Below are positions 43,575 to 54,917 of a stretch of 64,000 nt of DNA, piece by piece. A program made the translations under genes and the position numbers. The DNA is from Archivesica marissinica (Eukaryota; Mollusca; Bivalvia; Venerida; Vesicomyidae): assembly GCA_014843695.1 (NCBI GenBank), contig CM026391.1, forward strand, positions 14,691,365 through 14,755,364, in the 5' to 3' direction. Each line of letters begins with the position of its first letter. The stretch's first letter is position 1. The notes beneath the pieces are model-generated. The model did no database searches. It was not told the origin of the DNA and saw only the letters and a program-made list of their open reading frames with translations.

Positions 43575-44275
43575 ATTTTGTACATTCTCCCTTGTTGTAC
43601 ATTCTCCCTGCATGTTGTACATTCTCCCTGCATGTTGTACATTCTCCCTGCATGCTGTACATTCTCCCTGCATATTGTACATTCTCCCTGCATGCTGTAC
43701 ATTCTCCCTGCATGTTGTACATTCTCCCTGCATGTTGTACATTCTCCCTGCATGTACATTCTCCCTGCATGTTGTACATTCTCCCTGCATGTTGTACATT
43801 CTTCCTGCATGTTGTACATTCTCCCTGCATGTTGTACATTCTCCCTGCATGTTGTACATTCTCCCTGCATGTTGTACATTCTCCCTGCATGTTGCACATT
43901 CTCCTTGCATTTTATACATTCTCCCTGCTTGTTGTACATTCTCCCTGCATGTTGTACATTCTCCCTGCATGTTGTACATTCTTCCTGCATGTTGTACATT
44001 CTCCCTGCATGTTGTACATTCTCCCTGCATGTTGTACATTCTCCCTGCATGTGTACATTCTCCCCGCTGTACCCCTGCATGTTGTACATTCTCCCTGCAT
44101 GTTGTACATTCTCCCTGCATGTTGTACATTCTCCCTGCATGCTGTACATTCTCCCTGCATGTTGTACATTCTCCCTGCATGCTGTACATTCTCCCTGCAT
44201 GTTGTCCATTCTCCCTGCATGTTGTACATTCTCCCTGCATGTTGTACATTCTCCCTGCATGTTGTACATTCTCAG
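43575..44275. repeat. Minisatellite O, 20-bp unit, about 34 copies
   Basis: The unit is ATTCTCCCTGCATGTTGTAC with substitutions. One copy is shortened to 16 bp, and a disrupted patch lies near 44060. All three frames on each strand stay open for hundreds of bases because the 20-mer has no stop; these are not genes. Confidence 0.97.
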
Positions 44276-44555
44276 TGCTACGTATTATTTTTGTTACTTC
44301 TTTCCTTTTTCTTACTTCTTTCCTTTTTCTTCATTTTCCTCTATCTAATATGTGATGGAAGTTGCCATAATATTATGCCTCCATATCTCCCAGCTCTTTC
44401 AACCCTATGTATCTTATTGGATATAAAATATTATTTGGAACTCCCGGTACTGTGTAACCTCTTTAAAGTGGAATTCCTTCCAAACTGGGCGATTTTCCCA
44501 GTCCCGATATATTTTTTATTTAAGTATATTTAGCGTTGCTACCGGTTACCCAGTT

Positions 44556-44758
44556 GAGCGACTGGCAGTTTACCTAACAACACCTTTCCTGGGCAGGCTC
44601 CAGTGGTTAACCAGTACATGGTGCACCAACCTCTGTCAGAAACTGCTAACTTTTTCATATAAAGAGCACAGTCTGAGTGGGGCTCGAACCCGTGACAATC
44701 AGTGATGATAGGTTACAGTGATATACAAGTCAGCGACAGTAACCACTCGACCACGGAT
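44556..44758 (-). mobile_element. SINE family 1 copy joined to a SINE-2 tail
   Basis: In reverse it has a SINE-1 head and body. The 3' end (GGCGTAAAACCC) is missing; the adjoining sequence (44532-44555) is CGTTGCTACCGGTTACCCAG, a SINE-2 tail element. Confidence 0.75.
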
Positions 44759-45631
44759 AATTATTTTTTTCACATAGAAACGTATAATATAGCGATTTTG
44801 ACGGAACATCTTTTTGCATTATCGCCAATGGGAAAATGAACAAAATTGCCAATTTTGATTGCCAAATGAGATATAATACAAATATACTCCGGGTATAATG
44901 ATATGAATAATGATATACTAACATACAACAAATGGAAACTGAAGTTGCACGTGTATAGTTATCGGTTTTAGTTACAATCGTGACTGGTGTTACGTGACCA
45001 ATCTGTGTTACGTGACCAGCCGAGAGTCACCGAATGACTTGTCACTCGTAATGTAATCTGTTTACAAATACAGCATAATTGTATTGAGAAAGGTAATTCA
45101 ATACCACCGCCTTGACAACTAACATAAACAAATGAACTTGTTTGTGTGTCGAAGATCTAATGTTATAGGGTCATATTTGCTCCCTTTTCTTACAACTGTT
45201 GCCTCCTATCTAGATTGTCAGTAAGACAAATTATTTTGATCAAGAGAGGCAGTTTTATCTATTTGGTAATTCACTTGTGTAGGATATATGAGTTACCAGT
45301 TGAATTCTCCCTACACTCTTAATACAGTCATGATCATGTTTTGCATATTCTAAAATCCATCATGACATTGTCATTATTTTCCCATGTATGTCCATAATCA
45401 TTACATCATTTGTCCATCCTCATCATGATTGCATATATCATAATACTGTACTATATATATTGTAAATATGTTTAAATGTTACAGACGAGAAACTGTAAAG
45501 TTTAAGTCTTAATAAAGCATTCTTCTTCTTCTTCCTATTTCAAAATGTTGTCTGTTGTATTATATACATCTTCTTCATAATTAGGGAGGGTGCCATGAGG
45601 CCTTGGTTTATGTTTTAAACTTAGCAGTCTA
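44759..45631. other. Unassigned sequence
   Basis: No coding similarity. TTAATAAAGCATTCTTCTTC near 45510 could be an old retroelement 3' end. The first 65 bp recur at 46820-46885. Confidence 0.45.
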
Positions 45632-45635
45632 TTAA

Positions 45636-45826
45636 CCCATAACCTGCCGAATAAATTGGACAGAATGTACAAACAACATAGATCCAGATTAGCCGCGTCT
45701 GATCAGGATCTATGTTGTTTGCTATTCAAACAAGTGATTTAGCTCTGCTATCTAAATAGCAAACAGCACAGAGCCGGATCAGACGGCACGCAAAAGTGAC
45801 TTTAGTCGTGATTGGCAGGTTAACGG
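45636..45826. mobile_element. Palindromic MITE family P2, TTAA-flanked
   Basis: It is flanked by TTAA at 45632-45635 and 45827-45830. The ends are CCCATAACCTGCCGA and GGCAGGTTAACGG. The centre is a hairpin of AACATAGATCCAGAT with GATCAGGATCTATGTT. Confidence 0.82.
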
Positions 45827-45987
45827 TTAATGTACGTCATAGTTATGACCCTTGAAGAAGATCTTGATTTCAAAACCTATAGCTCTGCATACATTTGAGC
45901 TTGTATAGCACTAGAGCATGCTATCTATGCTAAGTTTAATAATATTTTTATTGCATTCATCATGACAAAGCATACAAAACCTAGCAT

Positions 45988-46560
45988 AATAATACAATGT
46001 GATTCGGGACAAACAATTTAAGAACATTAGAAATAATACAATGTGATTCGGGACAAACAATTTAAGAACATTAGAAATAATACAATATGATTCGGGACAA
46101 AAAAATTAAGAACATTAAAAATAATACAATGTGATTCGGGACAAACAATTTAAGAACATTAGAAATAATACAATATGATTCGGGACAAAAAAATTAAGAA
46201 CATTAAAAATAATACAATGTGATTCGGGACAAACAATTTAAGAACATTAGAAATAATACAATGTGATTCGGGACAAACAATTTAAGAACATTAGAAATAA
46301 TACAATATGATTCGGGACAAAAAAATTAAGAACATTAAAAATAATACAATGTGATTCGGGACAAACAATTTAAGAACATTAGAAATAATACAATGTGATT
46401 CGGGACAAACAATTTAAGAACATTAGAAATAATACAATGTGATTCGGGACAAAAAAATTAAGAACATTAAAAATAATACAATGTGATTCGGGACAAAAAA
46501 TTTAAGAACATTAAAAATAATACAATGTGATTCGCGACAAAAAATTTAAGAACATTAGAA
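45988..46560. repeat. Minisatellite P, 44-bp unit, about 13 copies
   Basis: The unit is AATAATACAATGTGATTCGG, then GACAAACAATTTAAGAACAT. Two subtypes (ATGTG with CAATTT, ATATG with AAATTA) are mixed. Confidence 0.95.
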
Positions 46561-46572
46561 AACAGCCCACAC

Positions 46573-46718
46573 CAGGCCTCGAGGTTATAGAACTTTTCTC
46601 CTATCCCATACTCAGTCTCAAGCTTCTGATTGGTTCAGCTGGCAGTAAAACTCAGAATCAACCAATCAAATCATTTGAGTTTGAGATCTGAGAAAAGTGT
46701 TATAACCCTGGGCACAGG
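46573..46718. mobile_element. Hairpin MITE of about 145 bp
   Basis: Left GAGGTTATAGAACTTTTCTC is inverted at GAGAAAAGTGTTATAACCCT. The inverted similarity continues through ATTGGTT and AACCAAT toward the centre. Confidence 0.7.
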
Positions 46719-46769
46719 GATAGCTATATACTGGTATGCTCCGGTATGCTATGCTGCTGAATGTTATCA

Positions 46770-46822
46770 ACTGTAGGTTACAGTAATATACAAGTCAGCG
46801 AGAGTAACCACTCGACCACGGA
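46770..46822 (-). mobile_element. SINE family 1 head fragment
   Basis: GTAGGTTACAGTAATATACA followed by GTCAGCGAGAGTAACCACTC matches the inverse of the SINE-1 head. Confidence 0.7.
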
Positions 46823-46859
46823 TATATTTTTTTTCACATAAAAACTTATAAAATAGCGA

Positions 46860-47300
46860 TTTTGACGGAACACCTTTTTGCATTATCCAGATCAGGAACC
46901 TTGTTGATTGCTGTTCAGACAAGTGTTACAGCTCCACTAATCAAATAAGTCCGCCTCCGTGGTCGAGTGGTTACGGTCGCTGACTTGTATACCACTGTAA
47001 CCTATCATCACTGATGGTCACGGGTTCGAGCCCTGCTCAGGCCGTGTCTCATTTATATGAAGAAGTTGGCAGTTTCTTACGGAGGTTGGTGCACCCAAGT
47101 ACTGGTTAACCACTGGAGCCTGCCCAGGAAAGGTGTTGTTAAGTAAACTGCCCGCCGGCGATATAGCCCGAAATGATGCTGATGCAGGCGTAAAACCCGA
47201 AATATAACATAATAACTGATCAAATAGAAATCATTCTGTGACGTCTGATCTGCCTCTATGAAGTTTGCAATAGCGACTAGTTGCGATTGGTGGGTTATGG
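46860..47300. mobile_element. P2-like MITE interrupted by a SINE
   Basis: The left part has CCAGATCAGGAACCTTGTTG and TGCTGTTCAGACAAGTGTTA. The right part has GACGTCTGATCTGCCTCTAT and GATTGGTGGGTTATGGGTTA. The P2-type order is broken by the SINE at 46948-47218. Confidence 0.6.
46948..47218 (+). mobile_element. SINE family 1, complete copy with target duplication
   Basis: Full head, B box GGGTTCGAGCCC and tail CGTAAAACCCGAAATATAAC are present. It is flanked by ATCAAATA at 46940-46947 and 47219-47226. Confidence 0.88.
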
Positions 47301-47524
47301 GTTAGCTCTTTAGCAAAATGTTAATTTTTGTCAAAACCATTGTCATACAATGTTTATATACCTTTATGACATTTCACACGGGTCTTGATATCATCTGTTT
47401 ATGTGTTACTGTCAATAGAGCAGAAGGCAGTTTCAACACCCGTTATATCTTCCAACAACCAATGAACAGCTTTTCACAAAACTGCAAGTCATAAAATGGA
47501 AGTATAATATATGAAATGCTGAGC

Positions 47525-48110
47525 GATGAGAGACATCGGTCAGTTACTGATGATTCCGTTTATTTACCCTCGCCACCGGTAAACCATATGGGCGAGCTCG
47601 GTCAGTTACTTAAGTTTCCTCTGTTTTTATCGTTGTTTCTCTTGCACAACATCCTATCAATTTTCTTCCACTTTCTCATATTATAATGTTACTATATCTC
47701 GACAAAAGTCACATATATCTTACAGTATATCCAATTACAATTTTTATTGATTAACCCATTCAACACCAAGTAGCTTACATGGACTGGTACATTCATGCTA
47801 TTTTAGACCAATAAATTAATAAGAAATTTACATTTGGGCTAGTTCATTTATCAAAATTGGTAATTTTGTCTAAAAATAGTAATATTACTGGCAAAATGTG
47901 CAGATCCTGATGCGATGGCTCATGGATCTACACTTTTTGTAAGCCTATTTAGAGGTATGTGGTGTTGAAAGAATTAACTAACATAATTTGGATAAAATCA
48001 CATTTATCATAACGCAACATCTGGTTATGGAACAACTCTAAAAACAAAGCATTCCAACTGAAAGGACTGCTATTGAGGGATAAATCCGACTTTATCCCTC
48101 ATTATTCTTC
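47525..48110. mobile_element. Element Y copy interrupted by a P1 MITE
   Basis: It is similar in order to 29795-30150 on both sides of the MITE at 47755-47973, and ends with TCCGACTTTATCCCTC. Confidence 0.6.
47755..47973. mobile_element. Palindromic MITE family P1, TTAA-flanked
   Basis: It is flanked by TTAA at 47751-47754 and 47974-47977. The ends are CCCATTCAACACCAAG and GTGGTGTTGAAAGAA. It is nested in element Y. Confidence 0.85.
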
Positions 48111-48250
48111 AGTATGATTTATTCTCAGTTTAAATCCTCTGTACGGCTGATGATATAATTAATGGCTTTGTATTTTGGTGGTCTTTCATATTTCGTGGCT
48201 TTGTGTTTTGATGGCTTTGTATTTTGCTTACTTTGTACTTATATGGCGAT

Positions 48251-49625
48251 GTATGCTGGCAGCTTTGTATTTTGGTGGCATTGTATGCTGGCAGCTTTGT
48301 ATTTTGGTGGCATTGTATGCTGGCAGCTTTGTATTTTGGTGGCATTGTATGCTGGCAGCTTTGTATTTTAGTGGCTCTGTATGCTGGCAGCTTTGTATTT
48401 TAGTGGCATTGTATGCTGGCAGCTTTGTATTTTGGTGGCATTGTATGCTGGCAGCTTTGTATTTTGGTGGCATTGTATGCTGGCAGCTTTGTATTTTGGT
48501 GGCATTGTATGCTGGCAGCTTTGTATTTTGGTGGCATTGTATGCTGGCAGCTTTGTATTTTGGTGGCATTGTATGCTGGCAGCTTTGTATTTTGGTGGCA
48601 TTGTATGCTGGCAGCTTTGTATTTTGGTGGCATTGTATGCTGGCAGCTTTGTATTTTAGTGGCATTGTATGCTGGCAGCTTTGTATTTTAGTGGCATTGT
48701 ATGCTGGCAGCTTTGTATTTTGGTGGCATTGTATGCTGGCAGCTTTGTATTTTGGTGGCATTGTATGCTGGCAGCTTTGTATTTTGGTGGCATTGTATGC
48801 TGGCAGCTTTGTATGTTGGTGGCATTGTATGCTGGCAGCTTTGTATTTTAGTGGCATTGTATGCTGGCAGCTTTGTATTTTGGTGGCATTGTATGCTGGC
48901 AGCTTTGTATTTGGTGGCATTGTATGCTGGCAGCTTTGTATTTTGGTGGCATTGTATGCTGGCAGCTTTGTATTTTGGTGGCATTGTATGCTGGCAGCTT
49001 TGTATTTTGGTGGCATTGTATGCTGGCAGCTTTGTATTTTGGTGGCATTGTATGCTGGCAGCTTTGTATTTTGGTGGCATTGTATGCTGGCAGCTTTGTA
49101 TTTTGGTGGCATTGTATGCTGGCAGCTTTGTATTTTGGTGGCATTGTATGCTGGCAGCTTTGTATTTTGGTGGCATTGTATGCTGGCAGCTTTGTATTTT
49201 GGTGGCATTGTATGCTGGCAGCTTTGTATTTTGGTGGCATTGTATGCTGGCAGCTTTGTATTTTAATGGCATTGTATGCTGGCAGCTTTGTATTTTAGTG
49301 GCATTGTATGCTGGCAGCTTTGTATTTTGGTGGCATTGTATGCTGGCAGCTTTGTATTTTGGTGGCATTGTATGCTGGCAGCTTTGTATTTTGGTGGCAT
49401 TGTATGCTGGCAGCTTTGTATGTTGGTGGCATTGTATGCTGGCAGCTTTGTATTTTAGTGGCATTGTATGCTGGCAGCTTTGTATTTTAGTGGCATTGTA
49501 TGCTGGCAGCTTTGTATTTTAGTGGCATTGTATGCTGGCAGCTTTGTATTTTGGTGGCATTGTATGCTGGCAGCTTTGTATTTTGGTGGCATTGTATGCT
49601 GGCAGCTTTGTATTTTAGTGGCTCT
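48251..49625. repeat. Minisatellite Q, 32-bp unit, about 43 copies
   Basis: The unit is TTGTATTTTGGTGGCATTGT, then ATGCTGGCAGCT, highly uniform. One 31-bp copy lies near 48908. A run of variants at 48669-48851 is repeated at 49276-49458, 607 bp away. The unit has no stop in any frame of either strand, giving false ORFs up to 363 codons. Confidence 0.97.
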
Positions 49626-50154
49626 GTATTTTTTATGGCTCTGTATTTTGATTTCTTGCATTTTGAAGTCTTCATGTTTTGATGGCTTTGTATTTTGGTG
49701 ACTTTGTATGTTTATGGCTTTGTATTTTGGTGACTTTGTATGTTTATGGCTTTGTATTTTGATGACTGTATGTTTATGGCTTTGTATGTTGGTGACTTTG
49801 TATATTGGTGACGTTGTATTTTGGTGACTGTATTTTGGTGACTTTGTATGTTGATGGCTTTGTATTTTGGTGACTGTATGTTTATGGCTTTGTATGTTGG
49901 TGACTTTGTATATTGGTGATGTTGTATTTTGGTGACTGTATTTTGGTGACTTTGTATGTTGGTGACTTTGTATGTTGGTGACTTTGTATGTTGGTGACTT
50001 TGTATTTTGGTGACTTTGTATGTTGGTGACTTTGTATTTTGGTGACTTAGTATGTTGATGACTTTGTATTTTGGTGACTTTGTATGTTTATGGCTTTGTA
50101 TTTTGGTGACTTTGTATGTTGGTGACTTTGTATGTTGGTGACTTTGTATTTTGC
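49626..50154. repeat. Minisatellite R, 16-bp unit
   Basis: TGACTTTGTATGTTGG-type units with TTTATGGCTTTGTATT variants. It continues array Q with a related TTGTATNTTGG core. Confidence 0.93.
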
Positions 50155-50155
50155 C

Positions 50156-50639
50156 AGGGCCCCCAACAACCACTCCATCATCATTGAAAACACTTGAACA
50201 CATTTACACACGTTTATCATGATCATAAACACCAATACAGCATGAAAGTTGCAAACATCTGTTCATGAAATACCCGTTCCAGTTAGTACACCCACGCACA
50301 TGTTTTACATGCTGTGTTTTTAATTTGTACTACATGCCCTTGATTTATAACTAATAGATTTGTGTGGGATGTGTTAATGTTGTATCTAATTAATGTTAAC
50401 ATTGCAGTGCACCTATTGTATATCGGTAATACATAAATACACGAAAAGTGCAGTAATTATATTTCAAGTGTCACTTATTGTACGTTTTCATCAACTAATT
50501 GTTAACTGATATATTCAAACTTCTCAGAAAACTGGATCATGTATTTCACTATTTGTCAAACTTCATCATTTGTGGCTATAAATGTGCTTATGCTATTTAA
50601 TGTCAAGAAATGTATTTTGAATACTTTAACCCTTTCCTT
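50156..50639. other. Unassigned AT-rich sequence
   Basis: No gene or repeat recognised. Confidence 0.5.
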
Positions 50640-51757
50640 CATAGAGATTTAGGTTAATATACTATTATATCTCCATACAAATGAGAGCCATTTAGCTATC
50701 ATGCAGTGGATAAGTAGTCGCCATATCTATCCCACCTCCATATATATTACTGGGATTTCATAGAGATTTAGTTTAATATCTCCATACAAACGACAGCCAT
50801 TTAGCTATCATGCAGTGGACAAGTGGTCGCCATATCTATCCCCACCTCCATAGATATTACTGGGACTACATAGAGATTTAGGTTAATATACTATTATATC
50901 TCCATACAAATGAGAGCCATTTAGCTATCATGCAGTGGATAAGTAGTCGCCATATCTATCCCACCTCCATATATATTACTGGGATTTCATAGAGATTTAG
51001 TTTAATATCTCCATACAAACGACAGCCATTTAGCTATCATGCAGTGGACAAGTGGTCGCCATATCTATCCCCACCTCCATAGATATTACTGGGACTACAT
51101 AGAGATTTAGGTTAATATACTATTATATCTCCATACAAATGAGAGCCATTTAGCTATCATGCAGTGGATAAGTAGTCGCCATATCTATCCCACCTCCATA
51201 TATATTACTGGGATTTCATAGAGATTTAGTTTAATATCTCCATACAAACGACAGCCATTTAGCTATCATGCAGTGGACAAGTGGTCGCCATATCTATCCC
51301 CACCTCCATAGATATTACTGGGACTACATAGAGATTTAGGTTAATATACTATTATATCTCCATACAAATGAGAGCCATTTAGCTATCATGCAGTGGATAA
51401 GTAGTCGCCATATCTATCCCACCTCCATATATATTACTGGGATTTCATAGAGATTTAGTTTAATATCTCCATACAAACGACAGCCATTTAGCTATCATGC
51501 AGTGGACAAGTGGTCGCCATATCTATCCCCACCTCCATAGATATTACTGGGACTACATGATATTGTGGTCTTTATTATGAACATTGGTTTGTCTACTACA
51601 TTGTCAATGTATGTCGTATTGGTAATGGCGTCAAGAGGTGCTTCTATGAGGGAAAGGGTAGTTGTGAACATTGGTTTGGCTACTACCTTGTCAATGTATG
51701 TCGTATTGGTAATGGCATCAAGAGGTGCTTCTATGAGGGAAAGGTTTAAGTATTTAA
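50640..51757 (-). repeat. Element S, inverted copy with four 229-bp units
   Basis: CATAGAGATTTAGGTTAATA starts at 50640, 50869, 51098 and 51327, exactly 229 bp apart and essentially identical. Each unit contains two versions of the inverted 66-bp core plus GCAGTGGATAAGTAGTCGCC. The array is followed by the inverse of the element-S lead (ATTATGAACATTGGTTTG), present twice. Confidence 0.95.
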
Positions 51758-52335
51758 AGTTATTATCCTTGTTTTGAATAAATACGGCACTAACAAAACA
51801 AGGTTGTAGATATTATATTATTAAAGTAACAAATACAACATATTATTTCATATACCGTATATGTTCTAATAAAAGAACCCACTGTTGCTCCTGTTAATCT
51901 TAGTATTAAAGCCACAGGTTTGTGTTTACTTAGAAGGTGCTGCACATCAGAGATATTCTAAAGAATGCTTAGAAATCATGGTAATTGTGTTACCAATATA
52001 TTTCTAATTTTCAATAACAGAAACTATTCAGGTCTACCCACAAGTGAACTGGTTTTTTGTGTGCAAAATTACGATTTTTGCAGTAAATTACCTCCCTTGA
52101 TGGATATTTATTTATAAACTCGCAGATAAACTATAATCTTGTAAATGGTGCGGATTTACTAAACTTAACACTAGGATAAATTCGAAGAACAGACCGATAA
52201 AGAGACTGAATGCCCACAATGCATCATGTGAAACAAATGTCTGTTTTCCTACAAAAAGCTCCCAATCCTGTCGCCTTATCAAATATTATCAATAAATATA
52301 TGACTTCTAGTCAATAATTGGAAATACAAATAAAT
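51758..52335. other. Unassigned sequence
   Basis: AT-rich; nothing recognised. Confidence 0.5.
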
Positions 52336-52562
52336 ACAGACGGGTCACTGGGGTCAGTAGTCCAGTTGTTGACACGTTGGACTGCGAATCCAGCTTTCAG
52401 ATGGACTTTAAACCAAGGGGGAGGTGCTTTACACCGTGCACGTAAAATAACCAGAGCAGACTCTGTATCATTGCACTATCGTTCAAAATGACTAATCTCT
52501 TCAGGAGGCATCGTTCATATGGACAACAGGTAGCGACGATAAATAAACGTAAAACACACATA
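52336..52562 (+). mobile_element. SINE family 2 copy, internally deleted
   Basis: The head GTCAGTAGTCCAGTTGTTGA lacks the B box. The body ACTTTAAACCAAGG and tail CGACGATAAATAAACGTAAA are retained. Confidence 0.75.
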
Positions 52563-52591
52563 ATTGAATATAGTATCCCTAATTCGTCCAC

Positions 52592-52790
52592 AGGGCTGTC
52601 TGATTAGGGGATCGATCCTCAGACGGCGAAGTATGCGAGATGGTATGTACGGTGGTCGCCAGATCGGATAGGTGGGTTTTCTACGGGTACTTTGGTTTCC
52701 TCCCACACAAATGACCCACGCATTCATCCACGCCAACGAGAGTGAAAATTGTTAAAGCTTGTTTTGCAATTGTAAAATAAATAAACAGTT
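52592..52790 (+). mobile_element. SINE family 4 copy
   Basis: It has GGCTGTCTGATTAGGGGATC, a head-body fusion lacking part of the tRNA region. GGTGGGTTTTCTACGGGTAC, CCACGCCAACGAGAGTG and the tail GCAATTGTAAAATAAATAAA follow. Confidence 0.78.
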
Positions 52791-52796
52791 TAACCT

Positions 52797-52960
52797 TAAT
52801 TGTATGAAAAAGTTGGCAGTTTCTTACGGAGGTTGGTGCACCCAAGTACTGGTTAACCGCTGGAGCCTGCCCAGGAAAGGTGTTGTTAGGTAAACTGCCC
52901 GCCGGCGATATAGCCCAAAATGGTGCTGATGCAGGCGTAAAACCCGAAATATAAAATATA
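52797..52960 (+). mobile_element. SINE family 1, 3' half
   Basis: It begins within the body (ATGAAAAAGTTGGCAGTTTC) and ends GGCGTAAAACCCGAAATATA. It is fused directly to the SINE-4 tail. Confidence 0.82.
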
Positions 52961-52974
52961 TAACATAACCATAA

Positions 52975-53195
52975 CCCATTCAACACCAAGTAACTGACAT
53001 GGACTGGTCCATGATATTTTTAGACCAATAAATTAATAACAAAATTATATTTGGATCAGTTCATTTATGAAAATGGGTAAATTGTTTTCTAAAAATAGTT
53101 ATATTACTTGAAAAAAGTGCAGATCCTGATGAGACGGCTCATCTGGATCTACACTTTTTTGTAAGCCAATTTAGAGGTCTGTGGTGTTGAAAGGG
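52975..53195. mobile_element. Palindromic MITE family P1
   Basis: The left end is CCCATTCAACACCAAG after ATAA (mutated TTAA); the right end is GGTGTTGAAAGGG before TTAA (53196-53199). The central hairpin is as in the other copies. Confidence 0.8.
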
Positions 53196-53199
53196 TTAA

Positions 53200-53560
53200 T
53201 TGTCCACCTTTTGGAAATATGTAAAAAGCCCAAAGCCCAGGTCACTTATTAGAATATGGTTAGTACAGTATCCAAGTGATATAACCATATACATACCTTT
53301 TTGCCATATATAATTAACTACTTTCACACAATTATTAAATGTATTCATACTCATGGAAGCATAACAAACACACATAGGAATTTGAAGTATGTTGATGAAC
53401 TGACTAGATAAGTCTTGATAAGTTTTATGAATGAATGTTTGGTGTCTCAATGACAAGGTGGTTATGATCTCATCCCTGTTGTCACACGTAGAAAGTCGAG
53501 AATGTAAATATTTTTGCTAAATGCTTGGATTCAAGTTCTCAGATGAAATTCTTGAGTGTT
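53200..53560. other. Unassigned sequence
   Basis: Nothing recognised. Confidence 0.5.
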
Positions 53561-53564
53561 CACT

Positions 53565-53760
53565 TCATGTGCAAAAGTCCTGGAGTTCGCGCCCAGCTGT
53601 TACGAATGTGCCTTTAATAATGCAAGGCATTTCAATTCCACATTGCTTCTTCTCTCTCCCTTGTGGCGATGGATCAGGAATATGAGGTCTCGATAGTTAA
53701 TAGATATAAGTTGTAGGACGATGTGTCCATAGGCAAGGCATTTCAATTCCACTTTGCCTC
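53565..53760 (+). mobile_element. SINE family 3 fragment(s)
   Basis: CTGGAGTTCGCGCCCAGCTG, AATGCAAGGCATTTCAATTC and CTTGTGGCGATGGATCAGGA are present. A partial second body start follows (GGCAAGGCATTTCAATTCCA). Confidence 0.7.
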
Positions 53761-53762
53761 TT

Positions 53763-54004
53763 CTGTTTAAACTTTATTTATTTTACAACGATTGCGAAGC
53801 AAGTTCTAACAACTTATATTAATCACTCTCGTTGGCGCGGATGAAAGCGTATATGTGGTCATTCGTGTGGGAGGTACCCGGAGAAAACCCACCTGTCCGA
53901 TCTGGCGACCACCGTACCATCTCACATACTTCCCGGTTCGAGGATCGAACCCGGGTTGCATTGTTGAGAAGCGAGCGCACTAACTACTGCGCTAATCGGA
54001 CAGC
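53763..54004 (-). mobile_element. SINE family 4, most complete copy, inserted in a SINE-3
   Basis: In reverse the head reads GGCTGTCCGATTAGCGCAGT with a B box GGGTTCGATCCTCG, then the GTTTTCTCCGGGTACC body and a TTGTAAAATAAATAAAGTTT tail. SINE-3 body sequence (CCTCTTCT) lies on both sides, at 53757 and 54003. Confidence 0.85.
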
Positions 54005-54127
54005 CTCTTCTCTCCCTCGTGGCGATGGATTCCATCAGGAATGAGGTCTCAAGAGTGATTAAACTAAAAAATGTTAAGTTGTAAGAATTTGTTACGCAAT
54101 CAAGCTAAAATAAATTTGTATAAACTA
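54005..54127 (+). mobile_element. SINE family 3, 3' part
   Basis: CTCCCTCGTGGCGATGGATT, CAGGAATGAGGTCTC and the tail AGCTAAAATAAATTTGTATA are present, continuing the SINE-3 interrupted at 53763. Confidence 0.8.
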
Positions 54128-54189
54128 TATTCTTGATATTGCCATATGGTACAGTGTATCCTGTATAGTTAACCAAGTTATTTGTCATT

Positions 54190-54917
54190 AATGATTATGC
54201 ACAATACACTGACAAATCATCTTAATAACTATTAAGAACAGCTGTAAGTAACTATTAAGAACAGCTGTAGGTAGCTATTGAGAACAGCTGTAAGTATCTA
54301 TTAAGACAAGCTGTAAGTAATTATTAAGAACAGCTGTAAGTAATTATTAAGAACAGCTGTAAGTAACTATTAAGAACAGCTGTAAGTAATTATTAAGAAC
54401 AGCTGTAAGTAATTATTCAGACAAGCTGTAAGTAATTATTAAGAACAGCTGTAAGTAACTATTAAGAACAGCTGTAAGTAACTATTAAGACAAGCTGTAT
54501 GTAATTATTAAGAACAGCTGTAAGTAACTATTAAGACAAGCTGTAAGTAACTATTAAGAACAGCTGTAAGTAACTATTAAGACAAGCTGTAAGTAATTAT
54601 TAAGAACAGCTGTAAGTAACTATTAAGACAAGCTGTAAGTAACTATTAAGAACAGCTGTAAGTAACTATTAAGACAAGCTGTAAGTAACTATTAAGAACA
54701 GCTGTAAGTAATTATTAAGACAAGCTGTAAGTAATTATTAAGACAAGCTGTAAGTAACTATTAAGAACAGCTGTAAGTAACTATTAAGAACAGCTGTAAG
54801 TAATTATTAAGACAAGCTGTAAGTAACTATTAAGACAAGCTGTAAGTAACTATTAAGAACAGCTGTCTTAATAGTTACTTACAGTTGTTCTTAATAATTA
54901 CTTACAGCTGTTCTTAA
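54190..54917. repeat. Minisatellite T, 22-23 bp unit, left part
   Basis: About 30 units of TAAGTAACTATTAAGAACAG plus CTG (variants TTATT and GACAAG) occur. Orientation flips near 54866 inside a perfect-looking palindrome around ACAGCTGT. Every unit contains TTAA or the palindrome CAGCTG. Confidence 0.95.

Noticed and set aside
43541..44533. 330-codon plus-strand frame and overlapping frames on both strands
   Set aside because: The 20-bp unit has no stop codon in several frames, so frames stay open on both strands at once. Cys-rich periodic peptides are a by-product.
45480..45540. TTAATAAAGC polyadenylation-like site as the UCHL3 3' end
   Set aside because: No terminal UCHL3 coding exon is visible upstream of it.
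48175..49266. 363-codon hydrophobic frame resembling a membrane protein
   Set aside because: It is a translation of the 32-bp array; the other frames and the opposite strand are equally open.
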